Of a stretch of DNA of 36,585 nucleotides, positions 9,361-17,189 are shown one piece after another; positions within the stretch are counted from its first letter, which is position 1, and the number at the start of each line of letters is the position of its first letter. The stretch spans positions 1-36,585 of the forward strand of contig CAMLNB010000006.1 in the NCBI GenBank assembly GCA_946481205.1. The letters are read 5' to 3'. Made by a program: the position numbers and the translations under genes. Below the pieces are notes generated by a model, which was given only the letters and a program-made list of their open reading frames with translations, did no database searches and was not told where the DNA came from. The stretch is from an uncultured Kangiella sp. (lineage in GTDB: Bacteria > Pseudomonadota > Gammaproteobacteria > Enterobacterales > DSM-103792).

Positions 9361-10227
9361 ATGACAGCAATCCACATTGTCCGCGGCCGCAGCCGCGATA
9401 TCGGTTTTACCGTGCGGCGGTTGTTGCCGACGCTGGATTATCCCGCGGTCGGGCCGTTTGTCTTTCTCGATCACATGGGGCCGGCGCAGTTCCCGGCCGG
9501 CAGCACCGAAGGCGATGTCCGGCCGCATCCGCACATCGGGCTGGCCACGGTCACCTTTCTCTACAGCGGCGCGTTCATGCACCGCGATTCGCTCGGCAGT
9601 GTCCAGCGCATCGAACCGGGCGCGGTCAATTGGATGCGCGCCGGTCATGGCGTGGTCCATTCGGAGCGCATTCCGGACGATGTCCGCGCGCAGCAGCTGG
9701 CGGTCGAAGGTATTCAAATGTGGTTGGCGTTGCCGCAGGCACAGGAGCAAAGTGCGCCGGAGTTTGTGCATTATCCGGCCGCGCAGCTGCCGGTGATCCG
9801 GACTGCGCACACCGAGTTGCGGGTGCTGATCGGGCGCGTCAATGAGCAGCAATCACCGGTGCAAACGCCGGCGCCGACCTTGTTTGCCGATGTGCAGTTA
9901 CAAGCCGGCGCAGCGTTTACGGTTCAGGCGGATTACAGTGAACGCGCGCTGTACGTGTCACAAGGTGAGTTATTCATCGGTGAGCAACGCGTGGTCATGG
10001 GCGAACTGGCGATCGTGCCCGCAGGTCACGCGTTGTCACTGCGCAGCAGCACTGGCGCCCGCGCGATGCTGCTCGGCGGCGAGCCGCTTGATGGCAAACG
10101 CTTCCTGTGGTGGAACTTCGTTGCTTCAGACAAGGCGTTAATCGAAGCGGCCAAAACACGCTGGCAAAACGAGACGTTTCCTCCGGTACCCGGCGAATCC
10201 GAACGCATCCCTTTACCAGAGCGCTGA
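9361..10227 (+). CDS. Pirin family protein
   Basis: A 288-residue bicupin of the pirin family. The N-terminal cupin has the metal ligands in the expected places: His56 and His58 (HPHIG), His100 and Glu102 (VVHSE). These nearly match the numbering of the human pirin iron ligands. Known members include quercetinase-active enzymes and redox-sensing regulators; the sequence does not decide between these. I chose the ATG at 9361 because it starts directly at the conserved pirin N-terminus, and the upstream extension runs through a terminator. The ribosome site is weak (GAGA). The stop lies 12 bases before the next gene, a secreted kelch-like protein, so the two are probably co-transcribed. Confidence 0.93.
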   Translation: MTAIHIVRGRSRDIGFTVRRLLPTLDYPAVGPFVFLDHMGPAQFPAGSTEGDVRPHPHIGLATVTFLYSGAFMHRDSLGSVQRIEPGAVNWMRAGHGVVHSERIPDDVRAQQLAVEGIQMWLALPQAQEQSAPEFVHYPAAQLPVIRTAHTELRVLIGRVNEQQSPVQTPAPTLFADVQLQAGAAFTVQADYSERALYVSQGELFIGEQRVVMGELAIVPAGHALSLRSSTGARAMLLGGEPLDGKRFLWWNFVASDKALIEAAKTRWQNETFPPVPGESERIPLPER

Positions 10228-10239
10228 GTTATTCGTCAT

Positions 10240-11739
10240 ATGTTTCGCGTGACGGCGAACCGAGGTCTGCTCACAGCAAGGAGCGGCGCTGCGCTGCTGT
10301 TCGTCGCCGCGCAGTTTGCGGCGCCGGCCAGTATCAGTTCGCAGATGGAAGCCATCCAAACGAAACCCGCAGCGACTCCTGTCATCGACACCTGTCGTGC
10401 GGATCCGGCGGCGCCACCACGCTTGAATACTGCGTTGCCGGCGATTCTCGCGCAGTTGAAATCGTTGCCGGAAAATCAGTGGTGGCTGGCCAGCCACAAT
10501 GCGTTTTCCGACAGCTGGACGCCGGCCGAGCTGCGGCCGCTGAACAACGGCAAACCGGCTTCGCCCTCGCGTGTGATCACGGCCTGGGGCGGTTTTGCCT
10601 GGGACAGTCGGCGCAGCGAGTTGTGGCTGTTTGGTGGCGGTCATGGCGATTACAGCGGCAATGAAGTCTATCGCTGGCGCGCGGCTGATGGCCTGTGGCA
10701 GCGCGCCAGCTTGCCGAGTGAAATCGTGCGCGATGGCAACGGTATCGACATGGCGGTCGATGGTGTCGATGCCGCGCCGGCGGCGACCCATCCCTACGCC
10801 AACAATGTCTATCTGCCGCGGCTTGATCGGCTGCTGAGTTTCGGTGGCGCCGCCTACAACAATGGCGGCGCCTGGCGACGAACGATTGCCGACAAGCAGT
10901 GGCAGCCTACCGGGCCGTATTTGTTTGATCCCAATCGCGCTGATCCGTGGTTGATCGGCGGCAGCGACCACTCGCATGTGCAGCGTAGCGGTTTTTATCC
11001 TGAGCTGTCCGGTGGCCAGATGTGGCAGAACCGCGACAGCTATCGCCAGCATCTTGGCTCCGATGCACCGCCAAACAATCACGTCAATGGTTGCAGCACT
11101 TACGTTGAAGAAGACGGCGATGATGTCGTCTATGTCGCGGCGCGCTCCGGTGGTGGAACGGCGCTGCAGCTGTACCGTTATCAGATCGTGACGCTTGCGC
11201 AAGCGCAAGCGGATCACTGGCAGCAGGTTGGCCGATTCTGGTCCAGTCCGAGCGATCAAACCACCTGTGCTTACGATCCGGAGCGGCGGTGGCTAGTGCG
11301 CACCGGCGCCGGCAATAAGCCGTTTTTGTTTTGGGACTTGGCTGTGGCAGGGCGTGACAACCGCGAGCAAATCCTGGTGCCCAATGATCCGGGCGGCACT
11401 TTTTTTCCCGCGCTCAAAGCCAAGGACTTGCGTTTGCGCCATTGCGGTATGGTGCATGACCCGATCCGCCGACGTTTCTTGCTCTGGTGCGGTGGTGGCG
11501 CGCTGTGGGTCTTGCAGCAATCAAGTAAAGACAAGGCTTGGCAGATTGAGCGATTGTTGCCAGCAACAGCCGCGGCAGCGATACCGGACGCTGTGGTTGG
11601 TCATGGTGTGCTTGGCAAATGGCAGTACGCACCTGAGCTGGATGTGTTTGTTGCATTGCAAGATGGCCGTGCCGGTCGGGTCTGGTTCTACAAACCGTCA
11701 GACTGGCAGCCGCGCTGCCCGGATGTATCAGCTCCCTGA
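10240..11739 (+). CDS. Secreted kelch-like core protein, paralog of the 6109-9168 product
   Basis: A 499-residue protein with a probable N-terminal signal sequence (residues 1-32, hydrophobic GAALLFVAAQFAAPA). From about residue 59 to the end it matches the core of the 6109-9168 product along its whole length: LRPLNN, GFAWDS, GGGH..YSGN.VYRWR, RASLPSE, GGAAYNNGG, TGPYLFDP, MWQNRD, TCAYD, LWCGG, LGKW and YKP..WQP recur in the same order. Four cysteines (in GC, TC, HC/DC and WC contexts) are shared by both. The carbohydrate-binding and Ig-like flanks are missing, so this is the bare core. About six kelch-like strand sets suggest a beta-propeller; that is inference. The start lies 12 bases after pirin. 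I know of no assigned function. Confidence 0.85.
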   Translation: MFRVTANRGLLTARSGAALLFVAAQFAAPASISSQMEAIQTKPAATPVIDTCRADPAAPPRLNTALPAILAQLKSLPENQWWLASHNAFSDSWTPAELRPLNNGKPASPSRVITAWGGFAWDSRRSELWLFGGGHGDYSGNEVYRWRAADGLWQRASLPSEIVRDGNGIDMAVDGVDAAPAATHPYANNVYLPRLDRLLSFGGAAYNNGGAWRRTIADKQWQPTGPYLFDPNRADPWLIGGSDHSHVQRSGFYPELSGGQMWQNRDSYRQHLGSDAPPNNHVNGCSTYVEEDGDDVVYVAARSGGGTALQLYRYQIVTLAQAQADHWQQVGRFWSSPSDQTTCAYDPERRWLVRTGAGNKPFLFWDLAVAGRDNREQILVPNDPGGTFFPALKAKDLRLRHCGMVHDPIRRRFLLWCGGGALWVLQQSSKDKAWQIERLLPATAAAAIPDAVVGHGVLGKWQYAPELDVFVALQDGRAGRVWFYKPSDWQPRCPDVSAP

Positions 11740-11808
11740 CGGCGGTCGGCTTGACATCCAGCACCCAGCAACAACACTTGCCCTAGATGATCAGAGGGAG
11801 GTGATGCC

Positions 11809-12588
11809 ATGCAGGCAAGGACGGTGCAAGCCCCGCGATGCCGTTGCGCACTGACGAGCCGCTGGCTGCTGGCCGGGATGGCAGCACTGGCCACGCTGGC
11901 TGCGCAAGCGATGCCGCCGGAGCTGACACTGCACTACTACGAAAGACCGCCGTATCTGCTGCGTGAGCCAGACGGCACGGCGCGCGGCCTCACTGCCGAT
12001 CCGGTTCGCGCGGCGATCAAGCATGCCAAACTCAGTGTGCACTGGCAGTTGACGCCGGCGCGTCGCCAGCTGTCGCTGATTTCACACAACAGCGGTTACG
12101 ATTGCGGCATTGGCTGGTTTCGCAATGCAGAGCGTGAAGCCTTTGCCCAGTTCAGCGTGCCGATCTATCGCGATCAGCCGCCGGTGCTGATTTTGAATCG
12201 ACGGATCGAGCATCAACACATCAACAGCGTTGCTGCCTTGTTGGCCAATCCGGATCTGCGAGTCTTGATCAAGGATGGCTTGACCTATGGCAGTTATCTG
12301 GCCGAACGGGCAGCGCAAGCGCGTGCGCATATCGAAACCGTCAGCATCGAGCAACCGCAATTGATTCGGATGGTGGCGGCTGGCCGTGCCGATGTCATGT
12401 TTGCGACTGCGGAAGAAGCGCAGCTACTGGTGACCAGCTACGAGAGTGGTGATGCGGCGGTGAAAGTGGTGCGCTTTCCCGATATCCCGAACGGTGAATT
12501 CCGTTATCTGATGTGCAGTCGCAACATTGATGCCGACACCATGCAGCGGATCAACGACGCGATCAAAGCCACCTCTTCGGTGCATTAA
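11809..12588 (+). CDS. Periplasmic family-3 solute-binding protein (orphan)
   Basis: A 259-residue protein with an N-terminal signal region (hydrophobic LLAGMAALATLAAQA, about residues 21-35). It has the layout of SBP_bac_3 proteins: LTLHYYERPPYL at the mature start, GLTADPVRAA, and CGIGWFRNAEREAFAQFSVPIY in the middle. The start is fixed by a strong AGGGAGGTGA just upstream of the ATG. No ABC permease or ATPase is next to it. Many such stand-alone proteins in gammaproteobacteria are of unknown role, and some act as sensors. The ligand, probably an amino acid or other small polar molecule, cannot be read from sequence. It is separated from the preceding gene by 69 bases without a clear terminator. 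Confidence 0.8.
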   Translation: MQARTVQAPRCRCALTSRWLLAGMAALATLAAQAMPPELTLHYYERPPYLLREPDGTARGLTADPVRAAIKHAKLSVHWQLTPARRQLSLISHNSGYDCGIGWFRNAEREAFAQFSVPIYRDQPPVLILNRRIEHQHINSVAALLANPDLRVLIKDGLTYGSYLAERAAQARAHIETVSIEQPQLIRMVAAGRADVMFATAEEAQLLVTSYESGDAAVKVVRFPDIPNGEFRYLMCSRNIDADTMQRINDAIKATSSVH

Positions 12589-12617
12589 GCTGGCACCGCA
12601 TCCATCACAAATGGCCA

Positions 12618-12634
12618 GAGCCCGCCGGCGGCTC
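12618..12634. terminator. Possible shared terminator hairpin between convergent genes
   Basis: GAGCC and GGCTC arms flank a GC-rich centre that can pair further with one bulge. It lies between the stop codons of the solute-binding protein and the convergent reductase. No T-tract follows on either strand, so this is tentative. Confidence 0.35.
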
Positions 12635-12637
12635 GCT

Positions 12638-13159
12638 TCAGCTTGATTGGCGGGAATAACGCAGCACCTGTAGACCGCTGTCGTAACTGTGGCTGTCGCA
12701 CAGCTGCAACGCTGTGCGTTTGCAGCGGCGTGGAAACAGTGGAATGCCATCGCCGAGGATCAGCGGATGGATCGCCAGCTGGATCTCGTCAATCGCATCG
12801 ACCTCCAGTGCCGCGCGCACCAACTGACCACCACCAACCAACCAGATGCCGCGGCTGCCCGCGGCGCGTAGCCGGGCGAACAATGTCGGCAGATTGGCTG
12901 CGGTGAATTGCACGCGCGTATCTTGTTTGTTTTCCGGTGTGCGGGTGCAAACCCAGGTCTGCTTGCCGGGATAAGGCCATTCGTCAAATGAGCAGGACAT
13001 CTCATAGCTGCGGCGGCCCATCACTAAGGTATCGATCGCGTCAAAGAACGGCGTGAAGCCGTAATCTTGATCGGTGAACAGCCAATCGATTTCATCATTG
13101 GGGCCGGCGATATAGCCATCAAGACTCATTGCAATAAACAAACGGACCGGGGCGGACAT
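12638..13159 (-). CDS. RibD C-terminal / dihydrofolate-reductase-like protein
   Basis: A 173-residue cytoplasmic protein of the RibD_C/DHFR-like family, seen in FIAMSLDGYIAGP at the N-terminus, VMGRRSYEM, and WLVGGGQLVRAAL with the usual nucleotide-binding glycines. Members reduce pteridine or riboflavin precursors with NADPH, but most stand-alone copies like this (often called YyaP/YwjB-like) have no proven substrate. I chose the ATG at 13159 because GGAG lies 9 bases upstream; an in-frame TTG at 13174 lacks a comparable site. It is convergent with the solute-binding protein and separated from the upstream TonB receptor by 189 bases, which contain an inverted repeat. Confidence 0.88.
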   Translation of the reverse strand: MSAPVRLFIAMSLDGYIAGPNDEIDWLFTDQDYGFTPFFDAIDTLVMGRRSYEMSCSFDEWPYPGKQTWVCTRTPENKQDTRVQFTAANLPTLFARLRAAGSRGIWLVGGGQLVRAALEVDAIDEIQLAIHPLILGDGIPLFPRRCKRTALQLCDSHSYDSGLQVLRYSRQSS

Positions 13160-13235
13160 GAACGCGGACTCCAAGCTGCCAGCACACCATGAGTGTACGT
13201 AAGCGCAGCCGCCTTCACGGCAGCGGAGGCGGTCG

Positions 13236-13259
13236 ATGCTGACAACGGTCTGTCAGCGT
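13236..13259. promoter_or_regulatory. Inverted repeat upstream of the RibD-like gene
   Basis: GCTGACA and TGTCAGC form a perfect 7-bp stem, extendable to 9 bp with one G-T pair, around a 6-base centre. It lies 77 bases upstream of the RibD-like start and 90 bases after the TonB receptor stop. There is no T-tract on the minus strand, so an operator or a weak terminator are equally possible. Confidence 0.4.
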
Positions 13260-13348
13260 TGCCGCGTTTATTGAAGCGAGTCGTTGTGGTGACCGGGAGT
13301 CCGACGAGCGATGGGGTTGACGGGTAGTGGGTTTCCAGGCGGCTGCGG

Positions 13349-16141
13349 CTACCAGCGATAGCCGGCACGCAGATACCAGCGGCGACCGAGCAAGTCGTAG
13401 GTCATGGTGTCGGTGTTGGCGTCGAGCCAGTTGCGCAAATACGGCGCGCTGCGATCAAACAGATTGTCGATGCCAACCGACAGGTTCAGCGCCGGGCTGA
13501 ACGCATACTGCAATTGCACATAGTGATAGCTGACGCTGGGCACCTCGTCACCGATGCTGCCGGCAGGCGCGCCCAGATCATCCGCGCCATCGAGATACTG
13601 CAGACTATACCGGCCGGACCACCGGCCGGTTTCCGCTTGCAGGCTGAGCAGGGAACGCCAGTGCGGATAACTGCCACGACCACTGGTGATGCCGCCGGCG
13701 AATGCCTGCGTGTCGGCGCCGGGATAGGCGGTGAGATCATAGCGGCGCAGATAACTGGCTTCCCAGTTCAGCTGCAGCTGCCAATCCGCCAGTTGCCAGT
13801 TCGCGGCCACACCGAGATCAACGCCGGACAGTTGCTCGCGTGCGGCATTGAATTGTTGCACTGACAGAAAGCTGAGTTCACCGCTGACCGGATCGCGCCG
13901 GAAATGCTGGTCGTTACAGAACGGTAATTGCAGGCCCGGATCGTCGTAGCAGATTGCCAGCTTGGTTGAGCCATCGGCGCTGACGATGGCATCGTCAATG
14001 GTGATGTCGAAATAATCCAGCGTCACCGTCAGCTGCGCGCTGTCGGTGGGGTGCCAGACCACGCCGGCCGTCCAGCTTTTTGATTCTTCCGGGTCCAGAT
14101 CGGGGTTGCCGCCCAGGCTGGTCAACACGGTGCTCGAAAGCTGAGTGAATCCGACCGGCACGCCAGCGGCAAGACAGTTCTGATAGCGTGCGCTGGTGCT
14201 TGGCAGCGCAGCCCAACCGCTGCAGGGATCGCTGGTGATCAGGTTCAGTTCGTAGTTGCCGGAAAACAGTTCAAAAATGTTCGGCGTGCGAAACGCGGTG
14301 CTGTAATGGCTACGCAGCTTCAGGCTGTTGACGATCTGCCAATCGATGCCGGCTTTGTAAGTTGTTTCGCTGGCAAAGCGATCTGAATTGGAATAGCGCA
14401 CAACGCCATTCAGCTGCAGCGATTGGGCCCATGCGTGGTCGCGCAGCAGCGGCAGATTGAGTTCGGCAAAAGCTTCTTGTGCCAGCGTTTCGCCACGCGT
14501 TGGCGCTTGCTGATTGGTGTTGGCAATGCCGGCGATTACACGCGGGTCCGGTGAGCGCCAGCCGCGTTCCTGACGCCACTCCAAACCGGCAGCAAAGGCC
14601 AGCGGGCCGGCTGGCAGTTCCAGCAGTTTGCCGTTGAGGCTGGCACTGACGGCGCGTTGACTGTTGCCGCCATGATCACGGTTGGTATACAGAATGTAAT
14701 CGAGCACGGCCGCGCTGACATCGCCATAGCCGAGGTAATCGGCGCAGGGAATCGCCGCGCCAATGCTGTTGCTGCAGCGATTGGTATCAAGCGTGGCGTC
14801 GATGCGATCCAGATCGGCCAGCTGGGTGATGCCGTCAACACCACGGTTACGGTGCCACTGGGCACTGAGCCGCCAGTTCCAGTCCTGTTCCGTGCGGCCA
14901 TCAAGACCGAGCACCAGCCAGCGGTGATCGACTTCCTGAAAAAATTGTCGGGCACCGGCTTCGAGCAGCCGGCGACGTTCCAGCACCAAATCCAAACCCG
15001 TGGGATTGCTGGGATGATCGGCGGCGAGAGCGATTACCCGATTCAGACCAATGGTGCCCGGCGACGCCAGCTGCTCAGATTCGCGTTCGCCATAACTGAA
15101 TTCACCGAACAGCGTCAGCTGCGGCTGCAGTCGCCAGGAACCCAGCGCGCTGACGCTGTTGCGTTCAATCGGATTGACCGCATTCAAATAGGGATTGGGA
15201 TTGAAGTTGTGCACGCGCGGCGCGTATGGCTCAAAAAAGTCGCCGTCACCACCGAGCGTCTGATTGAAATTGACCCGACGACCATCGCTGAGCAAAGCGC
15301 GGCCGCCGATGGTATTGCTGCTGTTGGTGCAGATCAGCGTGCCGCCGACTTCGCCGAGCCCGCATGGCGCCCGATCAGCCATGTTGACCGCATCCATCTG
15401 GGCGTGATTGAAACTGAGCAGCAGCTGATAGTCCGCGTGCTGAATGCCCCACGCCAGATCGGCGGCCTGTTCGGCGCCATCCTGCTGGCTCGTTTCGCCA
15501 TAACGCAGCGTCGCTTCCACGCCATTCACCTGCTGACGGGTGATGATGTTGACGACGCCAGCGACAGCATCAGCGCCATAGAGTGCGGAGGCGCCATCTT
15601 TCAGAATTTCGATGCGCTCGACCAAGGCCAGCGGGATCATGTTCAGATCGACCGCAGCGTTAGCGCCGGTGCCACCTGCAGCCAAGCGGCGGCCGTTCAG
15701 CAAGACCAGCGTGCGGTTGATGCCGAGCCCGCGCAAATTGACGTGAGCACTGCCGCCGCCATTGACAGCCCAATAAGCATTACTGTGGTTGCCGGCGTAA
15801 CCGGCTGAGGCCGGCAGCCGCTGCAGCAGGGTTTCCAGCGAGGTGGCACCGGAACGGGCAATGCTGTCACGGTCGATGACACTGACTGGCCCGACACTGC
15901 TCAGCTCGCGGCCTTGAATATGGCTGCCGGTGACATTGACCTGCAGCAACGCCTCCAGATCCAGCGCAAACAGATCGGCAGCTTGTTCCGGCGCCTCGCC
16001 GGCCAGCGCCATGCTGCAGAAAAGCCCAGAGAGGCCGGCGCACAAGCCGGCGGCCAGTCGTGGCCGGCGAAAACGCCAGTTGCGCTCGCCAGCGGAGCGG
16101 CGGCAAAGGCTGGCGCCGGACTGTTTGCTGCCGGACTTCAT
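13349..16141 (-). CDS. TonB-dependent outer-membrane receptor
   Basis: A 930-residue outer-membrane receptor. After a long, basic signal region (hydrophobic part about residues 31-47, ending ALAG), the plug domain begins with VTGSHIQ, then PVSVIDRDSIARSG, VNLRGLGINRTLVLLNGRR and ASALYGADAVAGVVNIITR, all standard TonB plug motifs. The rest is a beta-barrel that ends in an aromatic residue (YLRAGYRW), as expected for barrel assembly. This plug type is common in receptors of Xanthomonadales and other gammaproteobacteria that import complex organic substrates, but the ligand is not visible here. No TonB/ExbBD or degradative enzymes are adjacent. The ATG at 16141 has AGGG 6 bases upstream and a good promoter about 40 bases further out. 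Confidence 0.93.
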   Translation of the reverse strand: MKSGSKQSGASLCRRSAGERNWRFRRPRLAAGLCAGLSGLFCSMALAGEAPEQAADLFALDLEALLQVNVTGSHIQGRELSSVGPVSVIDRDSIARSGATSLETLLQRLPASAGYAGNHSNAYWAVNGGGSAHVNLRGLGINRTLVLLNGRRLAAGGTGANAAVDLNMIPLALVERIEILKDGASALYGADAVAGVVNIITRQQVNGVEATLRYGETSQQDGAEQAADLAWGIQHADYQLLLSFNHAQMDAVNMADRAPCGLGEVGGTLICTNSSNTIGGRALLSDGRRVNFNQTLGGDGDFFEPYAPRVHNFNPNPYLNAVNPIERNSVSALGSWRLQPQLTLFGEFSYGERESEQLASPGTIGLNRVIALAADHPSNPTGLDLVLERRRLLEAGARQFFQEVDHRWLVLGLDGRTEQDWNWRLSAQWHRNRGVDGITQLADLDRIDATLDTNRCSNSIGAAIPCADYLGYGDVSAAVLDYILYTNRDHGGNSQRAVSASLNGKLLELPAGPLAFAAGLEWRQERGWRSPDPRVIAGIANTNQQAPTRGETLAQEAFAELNLPLLRDHAWAQSLQLNGVVRYSNSDRFASETTYKAGIDWQIVNSLKLRSHYSTAFRTPNIFELFSGNYELNLITSDPCSGWAALPSTSARYQNCLAAGVPVGFTQLSSTVLTSLGGNPDLDPEESKSWTAGVVWHPTDSAQLTVTLDYFDITIDDAIVSADGSTKLAICYDDPGLQLPFCNDQHFRRDPVSGELSFLSVQQFNAAREQLSGVDLGVAANWQLADWQLQLNWEASYLRRYDLTAYPGADTQAFAGGITSGRGSYPHWRSLLSLQAETGRWSGRYSLQYLDGADDLGAPAGSIGDEVPSVSYHYVQLQYAFSPALNLSVGIDNLFDRSAPYLRNWLDANTDTMTYDLLGRRWYLRAGYRW

Positions 16142-16173
16142 GACGCCCTGCCATCCACCGCAAAATTGGACAT
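16138..16173 (-). other. Possible 11-codon leader ORF overlapping the TonB receptor start
   Basis: An ATG at 16173 opens an 11-codon frame (MSNFAVDGRAS) whose TGA overlaps the receptor's ATG as ATGA. The candidate promoter -10 ends at 16181, so transcription would begin at or next to this ATG, making it nearly leaderless. It may be chance; translation is not shown by the sequence. Confidence 0.25.
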
Positions 16174-16180
16174 GGGTTCA

Positions 16181-16208
16181 ACTATAGCGGCTGGCGAGCC
16201 GTTGCCAA
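16181..16208 (-). promoter_or_regulatory. Candidate sigma-70 promoter of the TonB receptor
   Basis: Reading the minus strand, TTGGCA (16208-16203) and TATAGT (16186-16181) are separated by 16 bases. The predicted start of transcription is about 32 bases before the receptor ATG. Confidence 0.5.
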
Positions 16209-16281
16209 GTTGACTCGTCATTTTGTCTTTCGGCTGGGCCGGCACGGAGGCCTGAAACCGCTGAGTTGGCGCCATGGCGGC

Positions 16282-16623
16282 TTACACTTTCTTGACGAAC
16301 TCGGATTTAAGCTGCATCGCGCCGATGCCATCGACCTTACAGTCGATATCGTGGTCACCGTCAACCAAGCGGATATTCTTGGCCTTGGTGCCCACCTTGA
16401 TCACCAGCGACGAGCCTTTGACTTTCAGGTCCTTGATCACGGTGACGCTGTCGCCATCGTTCAGGATGTTACCGACGGCATCGCGAACGACGGTCTTTTC
16501 TTCGACGACTTCTGCGCTGGCTGCTTTGGGCCACTCGTGCGCGCACTCCGGACAGACATACATCGCGCCATCTTCGTAGGTGAACGCGGATTGGCATTGC
16601 GGGCAACTCGGCAGGCTACTCAT
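16282..16623 (-). CDS. yjdM: YjdM (PhnA) family zinc-ribbon protein
   Basis: A 113-residue small cytoplasmic protein, the typical length of YjdM. The N-terminus is a zinc ribbon (CPQC and CPEC pairs), followed by ECAHEW, the conserved [13 protein letters not shown] stretch, [10 protein letters not shown] and [21 protein letters not shown]. The family was once called PhnA and linked to alkylphosphonate use, but it is not the phosphonoacetate hydrolase and its role remains unclear. No phosphonate genes are nearby. A purine-rich AGAGAGAG precedes the ATG. It lies between the TonB receptor and a small exported protein gene, all on the minus strand but with gaps of 94-140 bases. Confidence 0.95.
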   Translation of the reverse strand: MSSLPSCPQCQSAFTYEDGAMYVCPECAHEWPKAASAEVVEEKTVVRDAVGNILNDGDSVTVIKDLKVKGSSLVIKVGTKAKNIRLVDGDHDIDCKVDGIGAMQLKSEFVKKV

Positions 16624-16651
16624 TACACTCTCTCTGGACCAAACGATAAAC

Positions 16652-16676
16652 CGTGCGCGAAGGCGCAGCTCGCACG
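16652..16676 (-). terminator. Possible terminator hairpin after the small exported-protein gene
   Basis: CGTGCG (16652-16657) and CGCACG (16671-16676) can pair around a 13-base GC-rich loop. On the minus strand it is followed by a T-rich stretch (GTTTATCGTTT). It lies 42 bases after the upstream stop and 29 bases before the yjdM start, so it could equally be a leader hairpin of yjdM. Confidence 0.35.
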
Positions 16677-16717
16677 ATCAAAAATCCGGGCACGACTGTC
16701 TTGTTGGCAACGCGTAA

Positions 16718-17149
16718 CTAGTCAAGCGCTTGCAACGACAACACGCGCTGCAAATCCTGACTCACTGCACAAGCAAACTGCGCCGTTTGCAGCCGCTGAC
16801 CTTGGCTGCTGACCTGCGCCATCGTCACGGTCAACCGATAGCCGAGAATCTGGCTGCCGTGCACCGGAATCAATTCCGGTTCCGGCTCGCTGGCATCGAG
16901 CAACTGCCAGTCCAGTCCTTCCTCGAATCGGCTTTTGCCCACGGCGATGACACAGGCTTTTGCTTTTTCCATGGCGCTGGCGTCGGTCGCGCCGCGTGCG
17001 CCATAAAGTTTCGGCTGAGTGGCATTGTCACCACAGGGGATCTGGCTATAGGTATCGCCGCAGCGATAGACCTGGGTGTCGGCAGCGTTGGCCGCTGCCG
17101 ACACGAGGCCAAGCAGCAGCACAGATCGCAGCATAAAGGGCGTATGCAT
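16718..17149 (-). CDS. Small exported protein with DUF4124-like cysteine motif
   Basis: A 143-residue protein with a clear signal peptide (MLRSVLLLGLVSAAANA, cleaved after about residue 22). The mature start carries VYRCGDTYSQIPCG, which resembles the DUF4124 N-terminal motif with a pair of cysteines that could form a disulfide. Two further cysteines are in KACVIAV and FACAVS. Such proteins are common, uncharacterised periplasmic proteins of gammaproteobacteria and betaproteobacteria. The ATG at 17149 is supported by GAGGA 6 bases upstream. The gene starts 40 bases after fbp on the same strand, so read-through from fbp is possible. I can assign no function. Confidence 0.75.
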   Translation of the reverse strand: MHTPFMLRSVLLLGLVSAAANAADTQVYRCGDTYSQIPCGDNATQPKLYGARGATDASAMEKAKACVIAVGKSRFEEGLDWQLLDASEPEPELIPVHGSQILGYRLTVTMAQVSSQGQRLQTAQFACAVSQDLQRVLSLQALD

Positions 17150-17189
17150 CTCAGATCCTCAGCAGTGCATGCCGATGCGGCCAATCACT

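Noticed and set aside
11751..11787. TTGACA upstream of the solute-binding protein as a promoter
   Set aside because: No acceptable -10 at 16-18 bases; the nearest TA-rich hexamer is 25 bases away.
14657..15808. Plus-strand open frame of 383 codons opposite the TonB receptor
   Set aside because: Antisense to clear plug and barrel motifs, with no ribosome site or recognisable domain.
16282..16623. Calling yjdM a phosphonoacetate hydrolase from its old name PhnA
   Set aside because: The protein is the small zinc-ribbon family, not the hydrolase, and no phosphonate genes are nearby.
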